Origin: Glandiceps talaboti | Lineage: Eukaryota; Hemichordata; Enteropneusta; Spengelidae | DNA length: 60,000 nt | Assembly (NCBI RefSeq): GCF_964340395.1 | Contig: NC_135565.1 | Coordinates: 11,741,742 to 11,801,741 of the forward strand | Direction: 5' to 3' | Part shown: positions 41,269 to 55,918 of the stretch, one piece after another | Layout: every line of letters begins with the position of its first letter | How positions within the stretch are numbered: position 1 is the first letter of the stretch | The notes under the pieces: model-generated | The model's database searches: none | What the model saw: the letters and a program-made list of their open reading frames with translations, nothing else | What the model was told of the DNA's origin: nothing | Made by a program: the position numbers and the translations under genes

Positions 41269-42291
41269 ATGAATATCAGTTCATCTAACAACTGCAGTGA
41301 TCTTCACATTTTAGAAAATGAAAGCTACGTTGAAAGCGTCAACGGAAGAGTTCTCTTCGTCACAACAACTGATACCGAAAAGGTTTTAATGGTTATTAGT
41401 TTAATAATAAATGCAATAACCATTACAGTGGGGACGATCGGGAATGTTTCAGTTATCTGTTTGGTCGGATTTGTCAACGTACTTCGGAAACCACCAAACA
41501 TTCAGCTAGCTAGCCTTTCTGTTGCTGACTTGATTGCCTGTGCGGTTGCTGCACCTATCCATCTACGGAGTGGTATTCTTGTGCTGACAAACTCCTACAA
41601 GGTATGTGATGAATTCAACCTCCTCATGTGTACACTGATGAAGTTTTTCTACAACTTCAGTCTGGCCGCAACGCTCGTGACTTTACTCACTATGAGCATC
41701 TTACGCGCTGTCATCGTAAGTGGTCGTCTATTTTTGTCAGATTACAAAAAACATATAGTGACCTTAAGCATAATACTGAGTTTCTCCTGTGGTATTGGAT
41801 ATGGACTATATGTCTTAATCATCAGATCAATCGGAAGAGTGTGTTTCACCTTCTTTGCCAGTGCTAAACTGAGACGTAACAAAGTCTTTCCAGTTCTGCA
41901 AATAGCTGTTATTGGGGTTTCTACCGTACTGATCATCTGCTATAGCTACATATATTGGAAGCACAGGAAATCCCAGAGAGCAATACATGCGTTCGGTGAA
42001 AATAGTTCCCAGCAAGCATGGCATGTGAGCCAAAGTAACGCCATGAACATTGCAACATCAAGAATTTGTTTTTCTATCGTCGTTACTTTCTTCGCCGTAT
42101 ACTTGCCTAATTCAATCCTGTTCGTTGCCTACCTTGCAACAGGTTACACTTTCAAAAACGCTTGTCCTTTTCAAGTTTATTTAGCTACAAGTGTCTGGCT
42201 TTTGGGAAGTGCAATTAATCCAATTATCTACTCGTTCCAATCTAAGGCATTCAAACAACAACTCAAGGAACTGTCACGCTGGAACACGTGA
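41269..42291 (+). CDS. Rhodopsin-class (class A) orphan GPCR, copy 1
   Basis: Single exon, 340 aa. The N-terminus carries N-glycosylation sequons (NIS, NCS, NES). Seven hydrophobic segments lie at roughly 40-67, 78-100, 116-149, 163-185, 204-229, 263-290 and 303-323. Class A marks present: GN (Asn59) in TM1, LSVADLI (Asp87) in TM2, Cys192 in loop 2, Pro280 in TM6 and NPIIY (317-321) in TM7. Unusual: the E/DRY motif of TM3 is ILRA (Arg146 kept, acidic residue and Tyr lost), and the TM6 CWxP is AVYLP, without Trp. It should be a plasma-membrane receptor coupling to G proteins, but the ligand cannot be read from sequence. An AATAAA lies about 12 bases after the stop. The paralogue at 49199-50221 differs at about 36 residues by my count. 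Confidence 0.9.
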   Translation: MNISSSNNCSDLHILENESYVESVNGRVLFVTTTDTEKVLMVISLIINAITITVGTIGNVSVICLVGFVNVLRKPPNIQLASLSVADLIACAVAAPIHLRSGILVLTNSYKVCDEFNLLMCTLMKFFYNFSLAATLVTLLTMSILRAVIVSGRLFLSDYKKHIVTLSIILSFSCGIGYGLYVLIIRSIGRVCFTFFASAKLRRNKVFPVLQIAVIGVSTVLIICYSYIYWKHRKSQRAIHAFGENSSQQAWHVSQSNAMNIATSRICFSIVVTFFAVYLPNSILFVAYLATGYTFKNACPFQVYLATSVWLLGSAINPIIYSFQSKAFKQQLKELSRWNT

Positions 42292-42357
42292 AAGATACTG
42301 TTAATAAATCCATAGCAACAACAGTCCATTGGCTTACAGTTTGGGTTAAGTGCTCTT

Positions 42358-43123
42358 AGGGTTAGCACTTATTTATGGTACGGTGTTAATAATACAGATC
42401 CTATCTCGAGAATAGGAAGCAACGGGGTTTCTATAAATGGTTGTATTTCTGATAGCGTTCCTCAAGAGGCTGGGTTACCCCAAGGATCGTTATTAGGACC
42501 GCTTCTGTTTCTCTTGTATATCAACGATTTGCCACTTTGTACTTAGGATTGTGAAATCGATATGTTTGCTGACGATTCTACGATTCATACGTCGACACAG
42601 TCAGTGACAGATCTTGAGTACAAGTTAAACGGTGCTCTTGGTAGTATTAGTGATTGGTGTACTGAAAACAATATGTGCCCTAACAGTGAAAAGACAAAAT
42701 GTATGCTAATTACAACTCGACAGAAACGAACATACTTGTCACGTAGTAACTTGAATGTGAAACTGAATGTTATAAGTGAAAAGTTGTTGGGAATAGTCAT
42801 AAACAATGATTTGTCATGGTCTTCACATGTAGACAATATTGCGAAGAAAATTAAATCTAAGTTATATCTCTTGGCGCGAAATAAAGTGCTTTCTTCCGGA
42901 ATCGGCACGGCGGCAATACTATAATAGCTTTATTTTACCTCACTTTGATTATTGTCAAGCAATATTGGGATGCTGCAGCAAGATCGACAACACTCGATCA
43001 AATAGTTTACTGAAACGTTCCATAAGGTTTATTTTAAATTGCGACGCCGGCATATCTCCCACCGACATGGTAATCAGGCTAAACAACTTCAAAATAAGTC
43101 ACAGTGAACATATGATTGAATAA
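42358..43123 (+). pseudogene. Non-LTR retrotransposon reverse transcriptase fragment (LINE), decayed
   Basis: The translated plus strand reads AGLPQGSLLGPLLFLLYIND (RT motifs B/4), an in-frame TAG at 42544, then MFADDSTIH with the catalytic FADD. It continues LNGALGSISDWCTENNMCPN and, after a frameshift near 42900, SFILPHFDYCQAILGCC. It is a 5'- and 3'-truncated, inactive fragment of a CR1/Jockey-like non-LTR element. It starts about 65 bases after the GPCR stop codon and is absent from the matching place in the other duplication unit. Confidence 0.85.
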
Positions 43124-45460
43124 AAACTTTGAGAAATCCTAATCTTGTAACCACTTGTCTCATTTTAAGAACTGTATAGTACACTGCTGTGTTTATCATT
43201 CCCTCTTATTCCCTCTTCAAATTTCTGACAAGGTCAAGAAAAATCAACATTTTGAAGAAAAAAAACCCTGACTTTAAAAAGTACCAAATGTGAACGAAAA
43301 ACTTACAAATACTGTTACTGGCTGTGTAAATGACATACTGTAAACTTCATATGTAAAGCTGATTTGAACAACAAGTTCAATCTTCATGTCTGACCGGGCG
43401 CACATGCATCGGCCGTGTACAGTAGCCATGCCAGTGATCACCATTGAGTCAGTGACCAACTTTTACGTGCAACACGAACCCCTAAAACAACTTTTTCTGA
43501 ATCACAATACACATGTTGATGATCCGATTCCAATTTCCGGTAGCAAGTTCAATGTTTCGCACACGTCAGTGAGTAGGTCAGAGGTTGCGACAGTGACGTT
43601 AGATAAAACATGTGACGAGAGACGTCCATTTCGACGTCTCATCTCAGAGACTCCCTCTAATGTTTCAATTTGTAGATTAAGTTTATCAATGCTGATCTTG
43701 TTGTGGCATTTTTATATAACAATAGAACTGTGCGTTGTCACTGTATCTTATATAATGGTTTTCCCTTACAGAGTCAGTGTACTTCTTGTGGGCTTGACGT
43801 CAGGGCCCTGGACTTAGATAATTTTGATGTCTGCCGTAAAATGAATGTGCCATAGCGACGCAACGTGGGAAAGTTATTATGTCATTTGTAATTTTAGGGG
43901 GGGGGGGGGTAACGTGGCAAGGTCGCGGCCTCGGCAGAACACTGGTCTAAGACGCCATGAGGAACATTTGATGTTCGTTCGAACTGTACAATCTTGCTGT
44001 GTTGAACTCAGGAGTCGGTCGGAAATAAAAAAAAAAGTTTTTTTTTCTGATGTCGGAGCTGCAAATTAGGGTCGGTCGGGAGATGAGAAACAGAAATAAT
44101 AAAAAGGGCCGCCCTAAAATATAATAAAAGCAATTTCAAATTTGCATGTCAGGAAAATAAAAAAGTGAAGGGGTTTATAATGACGATAAAAAAAATATAG
44201 AAGGATGAAGTTTATACGTCCCTGGTCGAACCTCGTAGCATATGAATTCAGCGCCACGTTTACATGTAAACACAACCTGTCTCGTGTCTTCTACTTCCAG
44301 CACACTATTTTCTAAATATAAAGTGTCACTAAAATTAACCAAATGAAACATTCTAATTCCCAATTATTGAATTCTATCGAAAGTGATCTGATATTTTCGT
44401 ACTCGCGAACTTACAGAAAAATCGGATGAGAAAGGGTTTCACGAGAAGACAACACATGTGGCAATGTAGTAACGTGGCTAGTTCACTGATCACATCAGTA
44501 TCGAACGAACGCTAGGTCCCCATTTGATCTAGAGGTATCATGTGTCATCGCAGTACAATATTGTTACAGCAAAGTGGCTAGCTAGCCTCACAAATAGCAA
44601 AGTCATCGGAAATGTCGGATTACTATCTCTGTTGATAACTATGAACTCACTTTTTTTTTTAATTATTTCATTTTCTATTGTTTGGGTGCATTACCATCCA
44701 CACAACAACAGTTTTGTCACCTTTCAAAAAACTACCTGTGCTTACACAGTGTATCATGATGCCGTATATCGTCTACGACTATTTTTGTCTCGTAAAATAA
44801 AATTGAATTTGGCATGTTTCACTGAGACCTGGAAATACGTACGTACGCATATACACACATTGTGTTGTCAGTTGAGTTGGAGAATTTGAAGCAGACGATA
44901 TTTTGTTGCATAAAATACAAGTACAAACAATAATATACAGTATGGAGTCAACGATCATGTCAACTTGTACTCAAATGTATGTGTACACTTATTTTGAAGA
45001 TTTTGTGATAAAAGACTGAACCTAGCTGCGTAGATGGAATTCTCAAGGACTGCTGGTATTTTAGGTATTTACAATTTATTCTGGCGATTTTAGAGTTATA
45101 GAATTGCTTAAGTTTGATACAGAAAATTCAAAAATCATGAAACTTTGTTACACCAGATATCATCAACTAGTGCATACCAACAGCAATGATGTTTTTTCCT
45201 AAATTTGAATTTCTTAAAGTGTTTTTTTACAAAAATCACATGATATGGTTATTTTGGTTACCATGACAACTGACGTTAATTAAATGACCACTTTTTTGAA
45301 CTAAGCATGACAAACTATCCATGGAAACAGCTATTCAATTTTATACAGTGTATGTATGAGTTAGTGCTACATCAGGTAGTAGGGTGGTTAATATTCAAAT
45401 AAACATGATTATTACAAATAATATTATTTCTATATAATATTTAGTTAATTATTATTACTT
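43124..45460. other. Sequence private to duplication unit 1
   Basis: It has no counterpart behind GPCR copy 2. It includes a G-run at 43899-43909. The frames at 43386-43817 (143 codons), 44175-44363 (minus) and 44542-44889 have no domain I recognise. It may be an insertion that came with the LINE fragment, or DNA deleted from unit 2. Confidence 0.4.
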
Positions 45461-46143
45461 GTTAGGTTTTTATAAATAACCCATGGCATTACCGATGACT
45501 TATTCATTATTCTGTCATGGAATTCAGGCCACAAGAGAATACTTAAGTCAGTTTAGAAAACAGAATACATTTCGCACATAACTACAATTTGTATTGATCA
45601 TTTATCAATGTTGTTGAGAATGGTCAAAAGGACATGACAACTTCTCAAGATTTTATATAGTTTGCATTAATTATTTTAGCCATTCATGTTTGTTATGTAA
45701 ATTTGGACTTTAATGAAAATAAAATGTGTTTACACTACAGAGCAGTTTATTACTTCAATTTTTTTATTTATGTATGTACTTAAAAGACACAGGCTGAGAT
45801 ACATACGGCTTGATTGACAGAAGACAGCTATACAAAAATAATGACAGTTACGCACCTACTGCATTACAGTTGAACGCTGTGACTGGTCATTAAAATCATT
45901 ATTGCCTATGGTAAAAACGACATCTTGAAACGTTCAGTTACTGTCTCTTTTATTCACATGCAAAGGATGATAATACATTTTCTAAAAATGCTAACACTTT
46001 TTTTTCATTTACTCTCTTATTATATACCCCTTGAAATGGCTCTTTATCTATCAACATTAGAACCCACCTTTTTTAACAATCTTATTGAAGTGACCCTACA
46101 CTGTCATAGTGTACGGGTCTGTAATATAAAATCGAAGCTATAA

Positions 46144-47250
46144 TCGTAGCAATGATTGCCCACCTTTAACCTTGTAAGTCATGCATGAGCATCATTTATT
46201 GAAATTGCACATTTTTAACTGATGATTCGTTGAAACAGCTAAGGGGTAGTCTAGATTATGAGATGAAATGTAGAAGTGCTAAAGGTGTTGGGGGTCAGAT
46301 AAAAGCACAACCACCGAGTTTGGATGACGAAGAAAGACTGTAGCGTCTCAAGTTGATAGGTGACCACACATCACAGTGCCTTGTATATGTACTGTTAGTC
46401 TTATTCAGAATAAAATTTGCTCCCGGTGAGAGGGCCAAGAACAGAGATCGCTTAGGCCTGGCCAAATGGTGAAAATATATAGTGAAAGTGTGGGTAAACA
46501 TTACCTAGAATATATGGAGGACGTGTCGAAAGCCTAAAGTGAAGGGCTGGCATGTAGAAAAGTGAAACGAAAGGCCACCACGGCATTTGTAAATACTGAC
46601 AATCAAGACCTGTGTGTCGTACCGTTTGTATGACCTTTACAACCAAATGTGGTGGGTAGAAATACTAACAATTTGCAATAGTAATTCGGTAAAATAACTT
46701 TGCTTCCGTCATAGAATGATAAATACGTACGTGTATTTCTAAAGAAATGCAAAGAAAGTAATGCTGATTACAACAGTCATACCTGGCGTGTGTTATAATA
46801 TCACTCATATCATCAGATTGCCAAATGGATACAACATGTGTGAAGGACAGTGGTAATGCCTAGTAGTGATTTTCATGATTTCGTTTCATTTGTAGCCCTA
46901 AAACCTTAAGATCGCCTGAGGATGCCTACTATCTCCAACCAAGTAGAAAACTGTCGTCCACGTAAAGGTATTCTATCACGTCTATCGGCAGATGCTTGTT
47001 AAACCATGTGCAGAGGCCAATATCTCTGGCCACTACACAACTACAGTTTACCTGCGGCAGCTGCAACACGCCTTTAAGCGGAAAGTGTTGATGGTGATCA
47101 ATTGGCATTGCTGAGAAAACTGCTCACCGAAGTGAGGCCAGATCATACAAGCTTAGCCTCTTTCAAAGTGTTCATCACAAATCGTGGCTCAACCACAACA
47201 ATAACATTCCTTTTAGCATGTGTAGCTACAGAACAAAGTGTGGAAAGACG
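46144..47250 (+). pseudogene. DUF3504 (Crypton-derived) remnant, copy 2
   Basis: The first part, 46144-46470, matches copy 1 (TTTTTAACTGATGATTCGTT, AGTCTAGATTATGAGAT). Further on, 46920-47170 translates in broken frames to pieces resembling the recombinase C-terminus: CAEANISGHYT, AAAATRL after a shift, and AHRSEARSYKL, which recalls the GHRS..VRSYKR block with the H-x-x-R and Tyr region. Many stops and shifts make it inactive. The intervening 450 bases carry no coding signal. Confidence 0.55.
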
Positions 47251-49198
47251 GAACATCTAAAATACGTTCGTAATTATGGGAAAAACTACAAATTTCATAA
47301 CTGATGGGTATACATGTACATTTAGTACAACTCCGTGCCTGACATTTGCAACTTAACGGAATAAGTGATATAACGTATTTTTGTACCCAATGTTATCCCA
47401 GTCATTAAATTGGCAATGTGATGGACTATGAAGAAGTCATACTCCGGGGATTGTTTAACGAGGTTTGCTGGGGTTTTATCAAGTACATCGTACTTGCCGA
47501 GCAGCAGAGTTTTACGCATTAAAATACTCCTTATACCTATCATCATGTTCACTAACAAAGTGAATATATACAACAAAAACCAAGTTTTAAAGTTTTCTGT
47601 AGTACGTGTTTGAGATTTTCTAACACATTGCCAAGTCACTAGAGAAACAACTGTTTGCTGGGGTTCATAGTAAAAGGCGTCTCAGTATCGAAACTTCAAA
47701 CATGCAAGGTTTGAAGGGGGGGGGGTAGAAGCGTATAACGTCGACTTAATTGACACACAGACAAAATTAATTGATTTTTTAAAAGTTCTACCATTTCGGA
47801 GAACAAGTATTTAGCAAGAATGTCAGCAGGGACGCCGCTAACATCACCAAATTGGGAGACAGTAAAACTGACAAAGTTGAAGAAAACAAGATATGATGGA
47901 AGTAAGCATTCAGGATGTCAGGTCGAATTTAAGATTAATCAAACGGATGGAAACGTGATACAACAATGTTCGACCAACTGTATCTCTTAGCCTGTCTCAA
48001 GCTGTGCTGAAACTACCTAATAGCAGCAAGTTTCTTTACAAATTGTTGCTAATTAAAGACCTAGGCTGGCTAGTCACTACACAGATAATATGACATACAT
48101 ACACTCACTTGCTTCACTCAGACGGTAAACAAACAACTCCAACATTTGATGTTAAATTAGTAACGAGAACACAATGCAACTTTACAACTTTGTTTATTAT
48201 ACCAGATTAGATATCCCAGTGTCCCTATCCCGATGACTCTACTCAAAACTCCACTGGTGACATGTACACTAATTAAACATCAAGGAGTGAAATATTACAC
48301 TGTGATCAAACTTACTGCTAGTAGGTAGTTTTAGCACAGCTTGAGACTGGCTAAGAGATACAGTTGGTGGAAGATTGTTGTATCTGTAAATATTGACTTT
48401 TTTACACGTGAAATAAGGGCGTTTGGGGCTGACATAAATATGGCGACCATGTTTTGTTTTCTATTTCTTTGAGACATAAAGCTACTATTCCCCTTCATCG
48501 TCGCTGAAGATAATAAGATGGTTAAATCTTGAACAAATAGAGTCAGTCCACTCTTCCATAACAATAGAACTGTAGACAAAATATTTATTTATAGACAACA
48601 ACAAAAGTTAATCCCATAATTCCTCTATATATTGAGATTGACAGTGTTTAAATGTTTTTGAATTCTTGTAAGTCACTCGGTGTTAAAACGATTATTTGGT
48701 TTTGGAGGTTGCTAAATACTAGTTGGAGACAAGTCGGTAGTGTTCGTTGCTAAGGAGTTCATAGATGTTCTCATTATTTATACATAAATGGGTAAAACAG
48801 TGTTTTGGTTATCACAGATGTCGTGTTTTTAAATTATTATACACATCACACCATGACTTCTTGTTGCAATTGAAAGATAGCTGGTGGACACCTCTCCAAA
48901 TAATCGTCGAGTCCAAAGAAATCATAAACACTGTAATTGGCTTCTCCGCCTAAACATATGTACATGTCATAAGAAGTAATAAATTAAAGATATTCCTTTA
49001 TATGTTAAATTAATTTTCCACTCTGCAATTGACGACTCTAACTCCTCAATCTTTATAGACTACTTATTATCATGGCAGATTTGTCACCATCTTAACAGAC
49101 TTTCTCATCAATAGACACCATCTGTTGCATATGTTAGTACATCTACTATCTAGGATTTCTGTCACACCTGTTGGAATACGCTGTCTCAGAGTTCTATC
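47251..49198. other. 5' region of GPCR copy 2
   Basis: Matches unit 1 at 47800-47960 and from about 48430 onward. The frames at 47322-47639 and 48331-48579 (minus) are unrecognised. Confidence 0.45.
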
Positions 49199-50221
49199 AT
49201 GAATATCAGTTCATCTAACAACTGCAGTGATCTGGACATTTTAGAAAATGAAAGCTACGTTGAAAGCGTCAACGGAAGAGTTCTCTTTGTAACAACAACT
49301 GATACTGACAAGTTTTTAATGGTTATTAGTTTGATAATAAATGCAATAACCATTACAGTGGGGTCGATCGGGAATGTTTTAGTTATCTGTTTGGTCGGAT
49401 TTGTCAAAGTACTTCGGAAACCACCAAACATTCAGCTAGCTAGCCTCTCTGTTGCTGACCTGATTGCCTGTGCGATTGCTGCACCTATCCATCTACGGAG
49501 TGGTATTCTTGTGCTGACAAACTCCTACAAGGTATGTGACGATTTCAACCTCCTCATGTGTACATTGATGAAGTTTTTCTACAACTTCAGTCTGGCCGCA
49601 ACGCTCGTGACTTTACTCACTACGAGCATTCTACGCGCTGTCATCGTACGTGGTCGTCTATTTTCGTCAGATTACAAAAAACGTGTAGTTTCTTTAAGCA
49701 TAATACTGAGTTACACCTGTGGTATTGGATATGGACTATATGTCTTAATCATCAGATCAGTCGGAAGAGTATGTTTCACCTTCTTTGCCAGTGCTAAACT
49801 GAGACGTAACAAAGTCTTTCCAGTTCTGCAAATAGCTGTTATTGGGGTTTCTACCGTACTGATCGTCTGCTATGGCTACATATATTGGAAGCACAGGAAA
49901 TCCCAGAGAGCAATCCATGCATTCGGTGAAAATAGTTCCCAGCAAGCATATCATGTGAGCCAAAGTAACACAATGAACATTGCAACATCAAGAATTTGTT
50001 TTTCTGTTGTCGTTACTTTCTTCGCCGTATACTTGCCTAATTCAATCCTGTTTGTTGCTCACGTTGCAACTGGTCACCCTTCCAAAGACGCTTCTCCTTT
50101 TACAGTTTATTTAGCTACAAGTTTCTGGCTTTTGGGAAGTGCAATTAATCCAATTATCTACTCGTTCCAATCTAAGACATTCAAGCAAGAACTAAGGAAA
50201 CTGTCAAGGTGGACCACATAA
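49199..50221 (+). CDS. Rhodopsin-class (class A) orphan GPCR, copy 2
   Basis: Single exon, 340 aa, same length and start as copy 1, about 89 percent identical by my count. TM1 GN, TM2 LSVADLI, TM7 NPIIY and the same non-canonical ILRA (TM3) and AVYLP (TM6) are kept. Differences cluster in the loop between TM6 and TM7 (GYTFKNACPFQ in copy 1, GHPSKDASPFT here), at TM3/loop 2 (VSGRLFLS, VRGRLFSS) and at the C-terminal tail. The extracellular loop 3 cluster suggests altered ligand contact, but that is inference. The frame is intact, so both copies are probably functional. AATAAA follows about 12 bases after the stop. Confidence 0.9.
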   Translation: MNISSSNNCSDLDILENESYVESVNGRVLFVTTTDTDKFLMVISLIINAITITVGSIGNVLVICLVGFVKVLRKPPNIQLASLSVADLIACAIAAPIHLRSGILVLTNSYKVCDDFNLLMCTLMKFFYNFSLAATLVTLLTTSILRAVIVRGRLFSSDYKKRVVSLSIILSYTCGIGYGLYVLIIRSVGRVCFTFFASAKLRRNKVFPVLQIAVIGVSTVLIVCYGYIYWKHRKSQRAIHAFGENSSQQAYHVSQSNTMNIATSRICFSVVVTFFAVYLPNSILFVAHVATGHPSKDASPFTVYLATSFWLLGSAINPIIYSFQSKTFKQELRKLSRWTT

Positions 50222-51851
50222 TAGATTATCTTAATAAATCCATAGCAACGGTCCGTTGGCTTACAGTTTGAGTTAATTACTCTTAAAAGGTATTTGTTTA
50301 TTTATTATTATCTTACATAAGAGAATATAGTATAGTGATGACTGTGTATGTGTCTGTGCCTGTGTCATCATTTTTCTCAAAAACGAGTGATTTAATTCAA
50401 ACGAAACTTGGTAAACATATATCAGGGGGTAACTGTCAGCACCTGTTAGTTTTTTTGTAAATATCCCGTGAATATTAATGTGTTACCGATGACATTCATA
50501 ATTCTAGTAAATTCCATATTTTTATCATAATATGCCCTATTTTGAATGAAATATCCGTAAACTTTACTCAATGTCATGGAATTCAGGCCACAACAGTATA
50601 CTTCAGTCAGTTTAGAAAACATTTCGCACATAACTACAATTTGTATTGATCATTTATCAATGTTGTTGGGAATGCTCGAAACGACAGGACAACTCCTCCT
50701 CAAGATTTCATATAGTTTGAATTAATTATTATAGCCATTCATATTTGTTATGTAAATTTAGAGTTTAATGGAAATAAAATGAGTATACACTACAGAGCAG
50801 AGACTGGGAGTACGGGCACTTCCAAAGGGAGGAGCGAACAAAACAGAGGCTAAGTGCTTTGCTCTGCTTTTTAGTGTATACTCGGGCTTGAATTCAAATA
50901 TGTGTGATGTCTACTAAATAAGCTAAATGCGTAAAGTTGAAATGATCCCGTGTACAATTGGAGATACTATGTTTGTGATTTATGGTATAGTTACATGATC
51001 TACCAGCTAGGTGAGAAGGTCAAAAGCAAGTGATGCATTTGCTTAAAAAAACTATTCTGGTAATAAGGCAATATCTCAAAGCACGCTTTAAATTTCACAT
51101 AAGTTGGTACATATGTTTATTATGAGAAGTACAAATATAGTACAACGCTTGTTGATGTAGCTTGATTTCAATAAGTCAATTGCATAATTGGTAATTGATT
51201 TTTATTTGCAATAGGGAACTTGCAAACCCGCCATGTTGAATGTTGCATCATGGGAAATGAGATAATAAATACTAATCAAATAGTATTGTAAACAATAATG
51301 TTTTATTGTTTTTAACCACAAATAATCAATTCAGTCACCCTGATCATTGTGGGAGGTTTATTTTAACTGTAGCTTCAGATTAAGCATTAAGATAACCACT
51401 GATAATCCCATAGTCCTTTGTGTCTGGGCATGCTCAGTCTGGATTGCAAGTTCCCTATTGGGCAATATTTTAAGGTTGGAAGCTTCAAGTACACTGTAAT
51501 TTGGTACATCAATGATTGCAGAAATCCATGTGTCCTATGAAAGCTTGTTGATGTGTTTTGTTTTTAAATTTAACAAATACATCAATTATGCAAATCCATA
51601 TTATTAGCATAAATATTCACTAATAAGCATCACATCATTATTGGATTGAACATTATAACTACTTAAAAACAAAAAAATGCGTTGTTTCACGGCATAACTG
51701 TGAAAATAAAAAATGAAATGAAATTACTTCAAATTTTTATTCATTTATGTACTTTTTTGATTCCACGAGGGCAAATTTCGAACATACAAGTATTATTAAG
51801 ACAATACAAAACTGACGTAATAGACACTAGAAATACATACGGCTTTAATTT
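50222..51851. other. 3' region of GPCR copy 2
   Basis: It matches unit 1 at 50460-50790 (45470-45760). The part 50800-51700 is private to this unit, AT-rich and without a recognisable gene. Confidence 0.45.
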
Positions 51852-52935
51852 GGTGTTCCCCAAGGCTCAGTCCTTGGTCCTGTCTTATTCGTTCTTTACA
51901 CCGAGCCTCTTTTCAATCTTGTCAAGAAGCACTTAATTCATCATCATGCTTTTGCTGATGATAACCAACTTTATAGAGACACTAATACACATAACATAAA
52001 CCAAACTATTGAAGATATGCAGAACTGTATTACTGACGTCAAAATGTGGATGACTGCAAATAAGCTTTAATTAAATGACTGTAAGACAGAAGTCATACTA
52101 ATCTCATCTCCTAGACTTTCCACTAAACTTGCTCTTCCCCCTTCCATGCATGTCGGAAACTCAGACATACTTTTCAGTCCAAGTGTAAAAAAATCTTGGA
52201 GTCACACTTGATTGCAATCTCAATATGGCCGAGCATGTGCAACGCACATGCAAGGCCGCCTACATGCAACTGAGACAAATCAGCTCTATTCGTCACTTTC
52301 TCACTTCTAGTGCCACTCAAACACTTGTCTCCGCACTCATCCTGTCTCGCTTAGACTATTGTAATGCTCTTTTCTCTGGTTGTCCTAAACACCTCACTGA
52401 CAGACTACAGCATGTACAAAATGCTGCAGCTCGGCTTGTCTTCAAAGCTAAAAAGTTCGATCATGTACAACCTCTTCTTAGAAAACTTCATTGGCTGCCT
52501 ATCACTTCACGTATTCAATACAAAATTTCATCCATTTGTTTCAAGTCAGTTGTAGGTATTGATGGCCCACAATATCTCACGGATCTTCTACATCAATACA
52601 TTCCTCGAAGACCACTTCGCTCGTCTTCTGATTCTCGTCTTCTCTGTGTTCCAAGGGTGTCAACCAAAATATTTGGTAAAAGATCCTTCTCTTAAATTGG
52701 CCCTACTTCATGGATCCACCTCCCTTTTGATCTCCGCCATTCCAAATCTTTGTCAACCTTCAGACATTCTCTCAAAACTCACCTCTTTAACTGCTAATAA
52801 CTGTTTTTCTTTCTCATTATTTAATACACATTACCTTGAATTCACATTTCCATTAATTATTTCTGTATCCACTCTTCCTCTGCGCTTCGAGCTCTTCGCA
52901 TTGCAAATCATCTTATTATTATCATTATTATTATT
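51852..52935 (+). mobile_element. 5'-truncated L2/CR1-type LINE insertion
   Basis: It opens in the RT domain: [20 protein letters not shown], then [12 protein letters not shown] with the catalytic FADD. After stops and shifts an open frame at 52225-52695 gives RLDYCNALFSGCPKHLTDRL, QNAAARLVFKAKK and LHWLPITSRIQYKIS, the typical C-terminal RT region of L2/CR1 elements. The 3' end is a (TTA)n run, as in that clade. Unit 1 has the empty site: ATACATACGGCTTGATTGACAG there is split here by the element (ATACATACGGCTT ... AGCTTGATTGACAG). Confidence 0.85.
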
Positions 52936-53275
52936 AAAGCTTGATTGACAGAAGACAGCTATACAAAAATAATTTACACACTTACTGTACTGCAGTTGAA
53001 CGCTGTGACTGGTCATTGAAATTATTATTGCCTATGGTAAAAACGACATCTTGAAACGTTCAGTTACTGTCTCTTGTATTCACATGTAAAGGATGATAAT
53101 ACAGTTTCTAAAAATGCTAACACTTTTTTTCATTTACTCTCTTATTGTCTACCCCTTGAAATGGCTCTTGTCAGACTTCTATCAACATTAGAACCAACCT
53201 TTTTTAACAATCTTATTGAAGTGACCGTACACTATTATAGTGCACGGGTCTGTAATATAAAATCTAAGCTATAAT

Positions 53276-55918
<2,643 letters not shown>

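Larger units (their letters stand above)
37545..46143. repeat. Tandem segmental duplication, unit 1
   Basis: The unit begins in a DUF3504-type remnant, contains the GPCR at 41269 and ends with ATAAAATCGAAGCTATAATCG. Matching blocks occur in the same order in 46144-53275: 37640-38460 with 46145-46920, 39700-39900 with 47800-47960, 40490-42350 with 48430-50290, 45470-45760 with 50460-50790, and 45770-46143 with 52935-53275. The stretch 42360-45460 is private to this unit and starts with a LINE fragment. Confidence 0.85.
46144..53275. repeat. Tandem segmental duplication, unit 2
   Basis: Counterpart of unit 1 in direct orientation; GPCR start codons are 7,930 bases apart. The junction near 46144 joins the end of unit 1 to the inside of a DUF3504 remnant (unit 1 position about 37640). 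The same end sequence, AAGCTATAATCG, reappears at 53264-53275. This unit has its own L2/CR1-type LINE at 51850-52935. Confidence 0.85.

Noticed and set aside
43386-43817. 143-codon plus frame
   Set aside because: No recognisable domain or signal, and it lies in a private insertion next to a dead LINE; kept only as unknown.
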